Positions 46,469-59,163 of a DNA stretch of 64,000 nt are shown in pieces; positions within the stretch are counted from its first letter, which is position 1; each line of letters begins with the position of its first letter. The position numbers and the translations under genes are program-made. Source of the stretch: Thunnus maccoyii (taxonomy: Eukaryota; Chordata; Actinopteri; Scombriformes; Scombridae); contig NC_056540.1 in assembly GCF_910596095.1 (NCBI RefSeq), positions 16,456,501 to 16,520,500 on the forward strand, given 5' to 3'. Under the pieces are notes generated by a model. The model was not told where the DNA came from, ran no database searches, and saw only the letters and a program-made list of their open reading frames with translations.

Positions 46469-48847
46469 ATGGCCGCTCGGGAACAATGGGATAATATTGG
46501 AGGTCTGTTTCTCACTCTGCTTTGTCTCTGCGACTGGTCCGTAGCTCAGATATCCTATTCCATTTCAGAGGAGGTGGACAAAGGGACAGCGGTGGGAAAT
46601 CTCGCTAAGGATTTAAATCTCAATGTGCAGCAACTCCAGTCCACGGGTCTTCAAATTACTTCTGGATATAAAAAACGGTATTTTGACATAAATCAGGAAT
46701 CTGGAATACTTGTCGTTAACGAGAGGATAGATCGAGAGGAGCTTTGTCCTAATACGGTAAAGTGCTCTTTAAATATAGAGGCCATATTGAGTAACCCTCG
46801 CAGCCTCCATCGAATTGAAGTTGTAATTAATGACATTAATGACAATGCCCCGTCTTTTCTGGAAGAAATAACTACAACAGATATGTCTGAATCTTCATAT
46901 GTCGGAGAAAGACATCCGCTGCCGATAGCTCATGATGCAGACGTAGGTGCCAACTCGGTTAAGACTTACAAATTGAACCCGAATGACTATTTCGTTTTGG
47001 ATATACAGAGCATTGGTGACCAGAGTTTCTCTGCCGAGTTAGTGCTACAGAAAGCATTAGATCGTGAAAAACAGGCTGTTATTGATCTCACACTCACTGC
47101 AATAGATGGAGGAAAACCTCCCAAAACAGGGACTTTGCAGATACAAGTTAATGTACTGGATGTAAATGACAATTCGCCTTTATTCAGTAAATCTCTTTAC
47201 AAGGTCCAAGTTGTTGAAAATGCAAATATTGGCACAGCGTTGTTAACAATAACAGCAACTGATTTAGATGATGGTGTTAATAGTCAGCTTGTATACTCTT
47301 TTACAGAAAGGGGACGTATAAACCCTGATGACAAATTTGCATTGAACGATATTACTGGAGAAATTACCGTAAAGGGTAATATTGATTATGAGGAAACTCG
47401 GGCATATGAGTTTCGTGTTCAAGCACGAGATAAAGGCAATCCTCCTCGCAGTGCACATAGCAAGGTTATAGTTGAGGTTATTGATGTCAATGACAATGCT
47501 CCAGATATATCGATGTCATCACTCATGAGTCCAGTGAAAGAGGACGCTGACATAGGCACAGCTGTTGCTATGGTGACTATCACTGATAAAGACGGGGGGA
47601 AAAATGGCCAGACAAACTGCAGGATAACAGGTACTGTGCCGTTCAAATTAAAATCCAACTATAAAAACTATTACTCTTTGTTGGTTGACGGGCCTCTTGA
47701 CAGAGAAGTTGTTTCCCAGTATAATGTATCAATTATAGCTACAGATGAAGGAACTCCTCCTCTGTCGAGCACAAGCGTCATTACTGTTCAAATTTCTGAC
47801 GTCAATGACAATCCTCCTCGATTCCTGGAACCTTTAATTAATATTTATGTTAAAGAAAATAGTCCGATTGGAACGACTATTCATACACTGACCACGTTAG
47901 ATCCGGATTTAAACGAAAACGCAAAAGCAACTTATCATTTATTTAACAGTTCTCCTAAGACCACACAGATAGCTTCAATGGTAACTGTCAACTCAGAGAC
48001 AGGAGATATAGTCAACTTGCAGTCTTTTAACTTTGAGGAGTTAAAAACGTTTCAGTTTAAAGTTCAGGCCACAGACTCTGGTGTTCCTCCGCTCAGCAGC
48101 AACGTGACTGTGAACGTTTTTATTCTGGATGAGAATGACAACAGTCCTGCTATTCTGGCACCCTATTCTGAGCACGGCTCCGTTAACAGCGAGAGCATCC
48201 CGTATTCTGCTGAAGCGGGCTACTTTGTGGCAAAGATCAGAGCTGTAGACGCAGACTCTGGATACAATGCGCTGCTTTCCTATCACCTGTCTGAGCCCAA
48301 AGGAAACAACCTCTTCCGGATCGGAACCAGCACCGGGGAGATCAGGACTAAGAGGAGAATGAGTGACAATGACCTGAAAACTCACCCCTTGGTGGTGTTG
48401 GTTTCTGATAACGGAGAACCCTCCCTGTCAGCTACTGTGTCTATTGATGTGGTGGTGGTTGAAAGCACAGCTGATATCCAGACTCAGTTCAGACATGTGC
48501 CTGTGAAGGAGGAGAGCTTCTCTGATTTAAACCTGTATCTGCTGATCGCCATTGTGTCGGTGTCAGCGATCTTTCTGCTGAGCCTCATCAGTTTAATAGC
48601 TGTCAAATGTCACAGGACAGACGGCAGTTTCGGCAGGTACGGCGCCCCAATGATCACCACCCACCCTGACGGGAGCTGGTCTTACTCTAAAGCCACTCAG
48701 CAGTATGACGTGTGTTTCAGCTCAGACACACTCAAGAGTGACATGGTGGTTTTCCCCGCGCCGTTTCCGCCTGTAGATGCGGAACTGATCAGTATTAACG
48801 GAGGGGACACTTTTACGCGAACTCAGACGTTGCCCAATAAAGAAAAG
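46469..48847 (+). CDS. pcdha: V14: clustered protocadherin variable exon, second class
   Basis: 793 residues. Signal peptide [26 protein letters not shown], then [12 protein letters not shown]1 loop CPNTVKC; linkers DINDN, DVNDN, DVNDN, DVNDN, DENDN. EC2 has [19 protein letters not shown], typical of this class; EC3 ends [13 protein letters not shown] and lacks the NAT sequon. From about 47990 it switches abruptly to the same 3' block as V1-V13. The tail is the alpha-like GSWSYS tail, LPNKEK at AAAAG|GTAAG. Class membership differs from V1-V13, but the EC4 [15 protein letters not shown] stretch still supports an alpha-type gene. Confidence 0.92.
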
Positions 48848-49263
48848 GTAAGCCATGCCTAGTTTCATTCATCTAAGGGAGTGAATCTCTTGAATGTTTG
48901 GGTTAACATGTTTTGCGTATTTTTTGTACTAATGTTGAAAAACCAATATTCATGCCCCCGTTTTCCACATGATTGAAGTGTTGGTTCATTAAAATATGCA
49001 CATTTATTGCAAAGTCTATTTCAACTTTACCTAAAAATAATAATTATCTGCTGCTGTACTTGCTGTACTCTAAATTGTTTGATAGCGTTTTGGTAACTAT
49101 AAAGAGGGTCTGTTATGAATGAGTATGTGTTGAGGACGGCTAAATGATGTGACAATAATTTTGAGTATAACAAAGTTGAACTCGGTTCACTTACTTTTTA
49201 TGGTGTCTCTGATACTCTGCTGTCACTTGAGCAATGGCACGACGTGCATTGAAACTGCATTGA

Positions 49264-49284
49264 GACGCTTTCCGTGGTCCTGAA
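49264..49284 (-). promoter_or_regulatory. RE1/NRSE-like element (first of two)
   Basis: The minus strand reads TTCAGGACCACGGAAAGCG, identical to the site at 45869. Confidence 0.6.
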
Positions 49285-49316
49285 AACATCTCTTCTCTAC
49301 AATGCATTGAGATAAG

Positions 49317-49337
49317 GGCGCTGTTCATGGTGCTGAT
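49317..49337 (-). promoter_or_regulatory. RE1/NRSE-like element (second of two)
   Basis: The minus strand reads ATCAGCACCATGAACAGCG followed by CC, identical to the site at 45922. Confidence 0.65.
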
Positions 49338-49615
49338 GTTGTGAAGTGTATTTTTTAAGGTTATATTCGTTGTCTTAATGTTCAGTAACTAATTAGAGAC
49401 AAAGATAGTGTAAAAACAAACTAAACAAGAGGATATTATGTCAATAAATTGCAAGACGAATTTATTAAACTGCATATTTTACAGATACATGTTTTATAAA
49501 CAGGCTGCCAGTTGGGTTCAAGTCTTCTATAATTAACCTCACTGATACATTCTACTGTAGTTTAGATGCAACATTTCCTCTTCTCTTTTGGGCCTTGTTT
49601 CTATATAAAAAAGTG

Positions 49616-49676
49616 TCACAAGATGTCGCTAGAGACCACGCAAAAATCTTGTGTTCAGTGTTTGGAAACTCCTCCT
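49616..49676 (+). promoter_or_regulatory. V15 promoter: second-class CSE and CTCCTCC box
   Basis: CSE 49616-49637, identical to that of V14; CTCCTCCT at 49669-49676, again 53 bp from the CSE start. The CSE start is 248 bp before the ATG. Confidence 0.75.
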
Positions 49677-49863
49677 CTATTCATGACAAAAAGAAAACGT
49701 CATCATCTGAGAGTGCTTTGTGAAAACAGCGTATAGATGAGTGAAGCGCTAAAGGGAGAGGAACCTAAGAGAGAATGGATATATAAAAAGGCTATTTTTT
49801 TCCATTTCCCGTGGATAGGCCAAGAGGCAGAAACCAGGATTCGTTGCATTTTCTTTAGCAGCA

Positions 49864-52242
49864 ATGGCCGCTCGGGAACAATGGGATAATATTGGAGGTC
49901 TATTTCTCACTCTGCTTTGTCTCTGCGACTGGTCCGCAGCTCAGATATCCTATTCCATTTCAGAGGAGGTGGACAAAGGGACAGCAGTGGGGAATCTCGC
50001 TAAGGATTTAAATCTCAATGTGCAGCAACTCCAGTCCACGGGTCTTCAGATTACTTCTGGATATAAAAAACGGTATTTTGACATAAATCAGGAATCTGGA
50101 ATACTTGTCGTTGACGAGAGGATAGATCGAGAGGAGCTTTGTCCTAATACGGTAAAATGCTCTTTAAATATAGAGGCCATATTGAGTAACCCTCGCAGCC
50201 TCCATCGAATTGAAGTTGTAATTAATGATATTAATGACAATGCCCCGTCTTTTCTGGAGGAAATAACTACAATTGATATGTATGAGTCTTCATATGTCGG
50301 AGAAAGACATCCGCTGCCGATAGCTCATGATGCAGACGTAGGTGCCAACTCGGTTAAGACTTACAAATTGAACCCGAATGACTATTTCGTTTTGGATATA
50401 CAGAGCATTGGTGACCAGAGTTTCTCTGCTGAGTTAGTGCTACAGAAAGCATTAGATCGTGAAAAACAGGCTGTTATTGATCTCACACTCGCTGCGATAG
50501 ATGGAGGAAAACCTCCCAAAACGGGGACTTTGCAGATACAAGTTAATATACTGGATGTAAATGACAATCCTCCCTTATTCAGTAAATCTCTTTACAAGGT
50601 CCAAGTTGTTGAAAATGCAAATATTGGCACAGCGTTGTTAACAATAACAGCAACTGATTTAGATGATGGTGTTAATAGTCAGCTTGTATACTCTTTTACA
50701 GAGAGGGGACGTATAAACCCTGATGACAAATTTGCACTGAACGATAATACAGGAGAAATTACCGTAAAGGGTAATATTGATTATGAGGAAACTCGGGCAT
50801 ATGAGTTTCGTGTTCAAGCACGGGATAAAGGCAATCCTCCTCGCAGTGCACATAGCAAGGTTATAGTTGAGGTTATTGATGTCAATGACAATGCTCCAGA
50901 AATATCGGTGTCATCACTCATGAGTCCAGTGAAAGAGGACGCTGACATAGGCACAGCTGTTGCTATGGTGACTATCACTGATAAAGACGGGGGCAAAAAT
51001 GGCCAGACAAACTGCAGGATAACAGGTACCGTGCCGTTCAAATTAAAATCCAACTATAAAAACTATTACTCTTTGTTGGTTGACGGGCCTCTTGACAGAG
51101 AGGTTGTTTCCCAGTATAATGTATCAATTATAGCAACAGATGAAGGAACTCCTCCTCTGTCGAGCACAAGCGTCATTACTGTTCAAATTTCTGACGTCAA
51201 TGACAATCCACCTCGATTCCTAGAACCTTTAATTAATATTTATGTTAAAGAAAATAGTCCGATTGGAACAACTATTCATACACTGACCACGTTAGATTCG
51301 GATTTAAATGAAAACGCAAAAGCAACCTATCATTTATTTAACAGTTCTCCTAAGACCACACAGATAGCTTCAATGGTAACTGTCAACTCAGAGACTGGAG
51401 ATATAGTCAACTTGCAGTCTTTTAACTTTGAGGAGTTGAAAACATTTCAGTTTAAAGTTCAGGCCACAGACTCTGGTGTTCCTCCGCTCAGCAGCAACGT
51501 GACTGTGAACGTTTTTATTCTGGATGAGAATGACAACAGTCCTGCTATTCTGGCGCCCTATTCTGAGCACGGCTCCGTTAACAGTGAGAGCATCCCCTAT
51601 TCTGCTGAAGCGGGCTACTTTGTGGCAAAGATCAGAGCTGTAGACGCAGACTCTGGATACAATGCGCTGATTTCTTATCACCTGTCTGAGCCCAAAGGAA
51701 ACAACCTCTTCCGGATCGGAACCAGCACCGGGGAGATCAGGACTAAGAGGAGAATGAGTGACAATGACCTGAAAACTCACCCCTTGGTGGTGTTGGTTTC
51801 TGATAACGGAGAACCCTCCCTGTCAGCTACTGTGTCTATTGATGTGGTGGTGGTTGAAAGCACAGCTGACATCCAGACTCCGTTCAGACATGTGCCTGTG
51901 AAGGAGGAGAGCTTCTCTGATTTAAACCTGTATCTGCTGATCGCCATTGTGTCGGTGTCAGCAATCTTTCTGCTGAGTCTCATCAGTTTAATAGCTGTCA
52001 AATGCCACAGGACAGACGGCAGTTTCGGCAGGTACGGCGCCCCAATGATCACCACCCACCCTGACGGGAGCTGGTCTTACTCTAAAGCTACTCAGCAGTA
52101 TGACGTGTGTTTCAGCTCAGACACACTCAAGAGTGACATGGTGGTTTTCCCCGCGCAGTTTCCACCTGTAGATGGAGAGCTGATCAGTATTAACGGAGGA
52201 GACACTTTTACCAGGACTCAGACTTTACCTAATAAAGAAAAG
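49864..52242 (+). CDS. pcdha: V15: clustered protocadherin variable exon, second class
   Basis: 793 residues, near-identical to V14 in EC1-EC4; the few differences include DWSAAQ for [15 protein letters not shown] for [18 protein letters not shown] for LTLTAIDGG, and APEISVSS for APDISMSS. Linkers and EC1 loop as in V14. The juxtamembrane and tail differ from V14 ([18 protein letters not shown]) and its following interval is unrelated, so the duplication or a later conversion tract ended inside the 3' block. Ends LPNKEK at AAAAG|GTAAG. Confidence 0.92.
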
Positions 52243-52931
52243 GTAAGAGAAAATGCAATCGTTTACGTCTCAGGTTATCTTTTCCTTATGGTATTAATTA
52301 ATATTCAGATTAAAAAAACAAAATATCAATTTTATGTCATAGTGTAATGAAAGTAAAACCTCTGAAATGCTAGGCTTTCTGCGCGTTTCTTATAATGTTG
52401 TATACCTTCATTTGTTGTCTCGAAAGTTTTCCTGAACATGAACATATAATGTGTTGCTCGATTTTTGCAGTCTTCTCACTCATTGTTCACTAATAGCAAA
52501 ACAATCATTTTGTAAACTGAAATTACGGATATTACACTAACAGCATTAACTTTTTCCAATCTGGTAGCATTTCACTCCAATTTTAACCAGCAGATAAAAA
52601 TGTGTGGAAATACTCAGCCTCTCTTGGAAATATCGCCTGCTTTCCCATATAATATATATTAATGCAGTTATGGAAGATCTCCGCGTGGTGACACTATAGA
52701 CCGTAACACTGAGTGTTTTTGTGTGGTAGTTTCACGCTCCTCCCAGTTTTAGAAGACGATTTGGCTTCTCCGGGCTTTGTCACAAAGAGAGAACGGAAGC
52801 ACCGATGGCAGATCTATTTTATCCATGAGTACAATATTTGACGCAGTCCAAAGTTGTATTTTTCGATACCTGTGAAATTCGTGACGGGGTTTCATTGCAT
52901 TGGATCTGTTTTTAAACATCCTTATGGAATT
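52243..52931. other. Interval V15-V16, no RE1 found
   Basis: The shortest interval (689 bp) and the only one where I find no RE1-like site on either strand. Holds the V16 promoter (52681-52791) and otherwise AT-rich sequence. Confidence 0.65.
52681..52791 (+). promoter_or_regulatory. V16 promoter: CTCF-like CSE, CTCCTCCC box, ACAAAGAGA block
   Basis: CSE 52681-52702 (CCGCGTGGTGACACTATAGA + CC) of the first class, although V16 lies between second-class exons. CTCCTCCCAG 52737-52746; CTTTGTCACAAAGAGAG 52775-52791 with an intact palindrome. The CSE start is 251 bp before the ATG. Confidence 0.75.
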
Positions 52932-55310
52932 ATGCCTGTACCAATGAGGACTTCTATTGTTTCATATTTGGTGCTTGTGTTACTGGAGTGTTGCTGGGAA
53001 GCGGTGTCTGGGCACCTCTCCTATTCCGTGTTAGAGGAAGTGAATCCGGGGACTTCTGTTGGAAATATCGCTAAGGATCTCAACCTCAGTCTCCAGGATT
53101 TGGAGTCCCGTATGTTTCAGATTGTTACTGGATCAAAAAGAAAATATTTCGAAGTAAATGTAAAGACTGGTGGTCTTTACGTTAACGAGAGAATAGACAG
53201 AGAGGAGCTCTGTGCGAAGGCACCAAAATGTACAGTCAGTGTAGAGGCCGTGATAAACAATCCATTGAAGCTGTATCGCTTAGAAATAAATATACTAGAT
53301 GTTAATGACAACGACCCCTTATTCACGGAAAAGTCTCAAATTGTAGACATAGCAGAGAATACGCTGCCTGGCATGAAATTCGCTTTGTCCGAAGCTATTG
53401 ATGCAGATGTAGGTAAGAATACGGTGAATGTGTTTAAATTAACACCAAACGATTATTTTTCTCTCGCTACAACTAAAGGAGGAGACAGCGTGTCTGCTGA
53501 ATTAGTCTTACAAAAAACGCTGGATAGAGAGAAACAGCCTGTGATACATCTCACCGTGACAGCTATAGACGGAGGGACTCCACCGAGATCAGGCACGTCA
53601 CAGGTCATTATACACGTTTTAGACATAAATGATAACCCTCCAGTGTTTAGTAATCCTTTGTACAAAACTCGTATATTTGAAAACACGCCAATCGGGACAA
53701 CTGTGATTATACTAAATGCAACAGATGCAGACGAGGGGACAAACGGTGAGATCGTGTATTCTTTAAGAAGTAAAGGGCAGGATCGTATACTGGAGATTTT
53801 TCACATTGATCCCATAACGGGTGCGATTATGGTAAAAGCTAATGTCGATTATGAGGAATATACAGCCTTCGAGATCCGTGCAGAAGCAAACGATAAAGCC
53901 CAGCCACCGATGTCTGCTCACTGCAAAGTGCTGGTAGAAGTAATAGATGTAAATGACAACGCTCCAGAGATCACTGTGACGTCACTGTTCAAGACTGTAA
54001 AGGAGGACGCTGATGCAGGTACTGCTGTTGCACTTGTATCAGTTCTAGACAGTGATGGCGGTAGAAATGGTGAAGTGAAATGTACAATCTTAAATCAGGT
54101 GCCCTTTAAATTAGAGACAAATTACAAAAATTATTATTCTTTAGTTGTTGACGGGGCTCTTGACAGAGAAATTACCTCACATTACAACGTCACCATATCA
54201 GCTACAGACGAAGGGACTCCTCCTCTCTCCAATACTAGTGTTATTGTTGTTCACGTATCTGATGTAAATGACAACTCCCCTCGTTTCTTAGAGCCCGTGG
54301 TGAATGTTTACGTGAAAGAAAACGGTAAAGTGGGGGCAATTATTAAAACTGTGTCTGCATTTGATGCTGACATTGACCAGAATGGTCAGGTGAGATATTC
54401 ATATTTAGACAGTAATAGTAACTCATTGCCAATATCTACAATGGTGAATATAAACTCAGAGACTGGGGATATAATCAATCTGCAGTCTTTTAACTTTGAG
54501 GAGTTGAAAACATTTCAGTTTAAAGTTCAGGCCACAGACTCTGGTGTTCCTCCGCTCAGCAGCAACGTGACTGTGAACGTTTTTATTCTGGATGAAAATG
54601 ACAACAGTCCTGCTATTCTGGCGCCCTATTCTGAGCACGGCTCTGTCAACAGTGAGAGCATCCCGTATTCTGCTGAAGCGGGCTACTTTGTGGCAAAGAT
54701 CAGGGCTGTAGACGCAGACTCTGGATACAATGCGCTGCTTTCTTATCACCTGTCTGAGCCCAAAGGAAACAACCTCTTCCGGATCGGAACCAGCACCGGG
54801 GAAATCAGGACTAAGAGGAGAATGAGTGACAATGACCTGAAAACTCACCCCCTGGTGGTGTTGGTTTCTGATAACGGAGAACCCTCCCTGTCAGCTACTG
54901 TGTCTATTGATGTGGTGGTGGTTGAAAGCACAGCTGACATCCAGACTCAGTTCAGACATGTGCCTGTGAAGGAGGAGAGCTTCTCTGATTTAAACCTGTA
55001 TCTGCTGATCGCCATTGTTTCGGTGTCAGCGATCTTTCTGCTGAGCCTCATCAGTTTAATAGCTGTCAAATGTCACAGGACAGACGGCAGTTTCGGCAGG
55101 TACGGCGCCCCAATGATCACCACCCACCCTGACGGGAGCTGGTCTTATTCTAAAGCTACTCAGCAGTATGACGTGTGTTTCAGCTCAGACACACTCAAGA
55201 GTGACATGGTGGTTTTCCCCGCACCGTTTCCACCTGTAGATGCGGAGCTGATCAGTATTAATGGAGGAGACACTTTTACCAGGACTCAGACTTTACCTAA
55301 TAAAGAAAAG
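52932..55310 (+). CDS. pcdha: V16: clustered protocadherin (alpha-type) variable exon
   Basis: 793 residues from ATG 52932 ([10 protein letters not shown]), after TATGGAATT as in V11. Signal peptide ends EAVSG, but the mature start is [10 protein letters not shown] where all other first-class exons begin QLSYS or QFSYS and have SEE. Linkers DVNDN, DINDN, DVNDN, DVNDN, DENDN; EC1 loop CAKAPKC. EC3 has [17 protein letters not shown]. By sequence it belongs with V1-V13, and sits among the second class. Tail PVDAEL...LPNKEK, donor AAAAG|GTAAG. Confidence 0.93.
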
Positions 55311-55605
55311 GTAAGAGGCATAAAGAATGAACACTATCAAACAGTGCATATTTTGTGTCTTTTATATATAACTTTAGCTGCTTTACATGAGGGCTAAACA
55401 CATGCCTTCACAAGGACTGAGTCACTGTTATTATCTCTAGGTGTTTTCAATAGATGATTTGATAAATAACTGAAGATGGTGCAGATATCAACCCCTTCAT
55501 CATTAATTCCACCAAATTAATATCAACTTTCTGGCATTGAAAAAAAGTCTGGTAGATTGCATATGTCCACAATTTTAATAGTGTTTAATACTGCTCAAAG
55601 GGAAA

Positions 55606-55626
55606 GGAGCTCTCCATGGTGCTGAT
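55606..55626 (-). promoter_or_regulatory. RE1/NRSE-like element
   Basis: The minus strand reads ATCAGCACCATGGAGAGCT: first half near-perfect, second half with GGAGAG for GGACAG, a change shared with the sites at 59164 and 62511. Confidence 0.6.
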
Positions 55627-56219
55627 ATTTATCTTTGTTTTTCAGTCTTCAGCACATCCTTGACTCCCAGTAAATGCATTCTTATGGTAAACATGTATTA
55701 ATAGTGCCATGGTTCTGCATATTTTTCAATTAGACATAAGAGATCCACAACATGAATGTAATCAGTCGGTAAAAAATAAGGAGGAGAAAAAATACTTTCT
55801 GAAAGACAACTATGGTGCCCACAGACAAGTTCTGCCCTAAATGATCATCTGCTTTATGAAACATACTATATTCATATTTTGGTGGTAGAAGTGTATTGCT
55901 AAATATCATGTTTAGTAATACAGAAGCAAAGGCTAGACTTTAACTCATTTATTAAATTCACTTTGTTACTTTACAGCCATGCAAGTATTACAGTCCTTCT
56001 GTCCGTTACAGTCGTCTTTTGTGATTAACTTAGACTCAAATTACTTACTATTTTGTACTATTAAATATACTGTTCTTACTGTTTGGTTTTTGCAATCTCA
56101 GCGTAAGGCTTGACGGGAATCCGGTCATCACTCATACAAGTGTATACTTTAAGAAAAGACAATATTTCATGTGGTGTGTGGTTAGCAAAGAATCAATTGT
56201 GCTTAGGTCTATGAAAGGA

Positions 56220-56284
56220 ACGCAAGATGTCGCCCGAGACCACACATTCAATCGTGTTCATTAATAACCTAAAACTCCTCCTCC
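56220..56284 (+). promoter_or_regulatory. V17 promoter: second-class CSE and CTCCTCC box
   Basis: CSE 56220-56241 (ACGCAAGATGTCGCCCGAGA + CC), CTCCTCCTCC at 56275-56284. The CSE start is 221 bp before the ATG, the shortest in the array. Confidence 0.72.
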
Positions 56285-56440
56285 ACTGTCGGTACGTTTC
56301 TTAGGGGTTGGGTTAGTAAACCAGTTCGTCCTGAAAGATGGTCCCGAAATGAAGAGAGCTTGGTTGTCTGTTGGATATTTTTCCGTTTTTTTATGGATGA
56401 GTGGCGTTTGCTCGCTTGAATCCCTTGTCTAAACAAAAAG

Positions 56441-58816
56441 ATGATTCGCCGGCAGTATAGAGGGGCCGAATGGATGTTGTGCGCCATTCTTCTTTGTTTA
56501 TCTGACTGGTCCGCAGCTCAGATTTCCTACTCCGTTTCCGAGGAGGTGGACAAAGGCACAGTGGTGGGGAATCTCGCTAAGGATTTAAACATTCAACCAC
56601 AGCAACTGGAAGAACGGGGATTTCGGATTGTATCGGGATACAGTAAGAAATATTTCGAGGCTAATCTAAGAACGGGAGCTTTGTTTGTTAACGAAAGAAT
56701 AGACCGTGAAGAGCTTTGTCCGAATTTACCCAAGTGTTCCTTAAATATAGAGGGACTATTGAACCATCCTATGAATATTTATCGTATTGAGGTCAGCGTT
56801 GTTGACATAAATGATAATGCGCCATCATTTCTCGAGCAAACTCATGTATTTAACATCTCAGAGTCTTCCTCGACGGGAGAAAGGTACCCTCTCCCAATAG
56901 CTCAAGATGCAGACACTGGCAGTAATTCAGTGAAAACCTACAAGTTAAGTCCGAACGAGCATTTCTCCATAGATGTGAGTAGCGGAGGAGAGACTTTGTC
57001 TGCTGAGTTAGTGTTGCAAAAAGCTTTAGATCGAGAGAAGCAACCCATTATTAAACTAACATTGACCGCTGTAGACGGAGGAAAACCTGCGAGATCTGGC
57101 ACTTTGCAGATTCTAGTGAATGTGGTAGATGTTAATGATAACACGCCATCGTTTAGCAAGTCTCTTTATAAAGTAAGTGTCAGCGAAAATGTGCCCATAG
57201 GCAAAACAATATTGAAATTGAATGCAACCGACTTAGACCATGGGTCAAATTCAGACATCAGATATTCTTTAATGAGGAGAGGAAATGTGGACTCCCCTGA
57301 AAAATTCACAGTAATTCCTGAGAGTGGTGAGATCATTGTGAAGGCCAATTTGGATTATGAAGAAAGCAATGCATATGAATTACGAGTCCGGGCAACAGAC
57401 CAAGGTGCCTCCCCTCGCAGTGGTTATTCTAAAGTGTTGGTAGAGGTTGTCGATGTCAATGACAATGCACCAGAAATCTCTGTAACTTCACTAATGAGTC
57501 CAATAAAGGAAAGTGCTGAAATTGGAACAGTCGTTGCATTAGTGACTGTGACTGATAAAGATGGAGGACAAAATGGTCTTGCGACGTGTAAGATTAAAGA
57601 TTCAGTTCCCTTTACATTAAAATCAAATTACAAAAACTACTACTCATTGATGGTTGACGGTCTCCTTGACAGAGAGATCGTATCCCATTACAATATAACT
57701 ATTACTGCTACGGATGAAGGTACTCCTCCTCTTTCTAGCGCTGCTGTAATTACCGTACAAATTCTGGATATTAATGATAACGCGCCCCTTTTCCCAGAAG
57801 CGAGTGTAAGTATTTACGTGAAAGAGAACAGTAAAGTGGGAGATATTATCACAAGAACAATTGCACGGGATGCAGATGATCATGAAAATGCTAGATTGAC
57901 TTATTCATTGTTAGATAATTATCCAAAAACTTATCCGATTTCAACTATTGTGAATATAAACTCGGAGACTGGAGATATTGTCAGCCTGCAATCTTTTAAC
58001 TATGAGGAGACAAAAACGTTTCAGTTTAAAGTTCAGGCCACAGACTCTGGTGTTCCTCCGCTCAGCAGCAATATGACTGTGAACGTTTTTATTCTGGATG
58101 AGAATGACAACAGTCCTGCTATTCTGGCGCCCTATTCTGAGCTCGGCTCCGTTAACAGTGAAAGCATCCCGTATTCTGCTGAAGCGGGCTACTTTGTGGC
58201 AAAAATCAGGGCTGTAGATGCAGACTCTGGATACAATGCGCTGCTTTCTTATCACCTGTCTGAGCCCAAAGGAAACAACCTCTTCCGGATCGGAACCAGC
58301 ACCGGAGAAATCAGGACTAAGAGGAGAATGAGTGACAATGACCTGAAAACTCACCCCTTGGTGGTGTTGGTTTCTGATAACGGAGAACCCTCCCTGACAG
58401 CTACTGTGTCTGTTGATGTGGTGGTGGTTGAAAGCACAGCTGACATCCAGACTCAGTTCAGACATGTGCCTGCAAAGGAGGAGAGCTTCTCTGATTTAAA
58501 CCTGTATCTGCTGATCGCCATTGTGTCGGTGTCAGCGATCTTTCTGCTGAGCCTCATCAGTTTAATAGCTGTCAGATGTCACAGGACAGACGGCAGTTTC
58601 AGCAGGTACGGTGCTCCAATGATCACCACCCACCCTGACGGGAGCTGGTCTTACTCTAAAGCTACTCAGCAATATGACGTGTGTTTCAGCTCAGACACAC
58701 TGAAAAGTGACATGGTGGTTTTCCCCGCGCCGTTTCCGCCAGTAGATGCGGAGCTGATCAGTATTAACGGAGGAGACACTTTTACCAGGACTCAGACATT
58801 ACCCAATAAAGAAAAG
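56441..58816 (+). CDS. pcdha: V17: clustered protocadherin variable exon, second class
   Basis: 792 residues. Signal peptide [11 protein letters not shown]... ends SDWSAA, then [12 protein letters not shown]1 loop CPNLPKC; linkers DINDN, DVNDN, DVNDN, DINDN, DENDN. EC2 carries the class mark [17 protein letters not shown]. In the common 3' block it keeps private changes: [55 protein letters not shown], so it has been converted less recently than most. Tail LPNKEK; the donor is AAAAG|GTATG, shared with V18. Confidence 0.92.
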
Positions 58817-58985
58817 GTATGTGTTCTTAAGTTTGCATTAAATTAAATTTACAACAATGTTTCAACTAAAGCGTAATTACTGATTGTCATAATTATCATT
58901 TTTGCTAAAATCTTTCAGTGTAACTATACAGACACAGTCAACAGAACCTGAAAAAAGCAATGGAAATAACATAAATCGCTTTCCA

Positions 58986-58999
58986 GTTGTCATAGCAAC
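58986..58999. promoter_or_regulatory. RFX X-box-like palindrome
   Basis: GTTGTCATAGCAAC matches the RFX consensus GTTGYCATRGYAAC-type palindrome. It is kept unchanged at 62333-62346 in the next interval. RFX binding is inferred from the motif only. Confidence 0.5.
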
Positions 59000-59163
59000 G
59001 ATTTCCTGTGTTCACGTACTGTGATTTAATTACTATTGATTACTTGATTGACCAATTGTGATAAAATTCAGCTGCTAGCTCCTCACCCATAGTTGATAGT
59101 GTGTGCTCTAAAATACGCATAGTAGTATTGATACACTCAAAGTAGTGTGCGGCCTGCATTTGC

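Larger units (their letters stand above)
48848..49863. other. Interval V14-V15
   Basis: Near copy of V13-V14. Holds two RE1-like sites (49264-49284, 49317-49337) and the V15 promoter (49616-49676). No gene seen. Confidence 0.7.
55311..56440. other. Interval V16-V17
   Basis: Mostly unique AT-rich sequence. Holds an RE1-like site (55606-55626) and the V17 promoter (56220-56284). Nothing else recognised. Confidence 0.65.
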
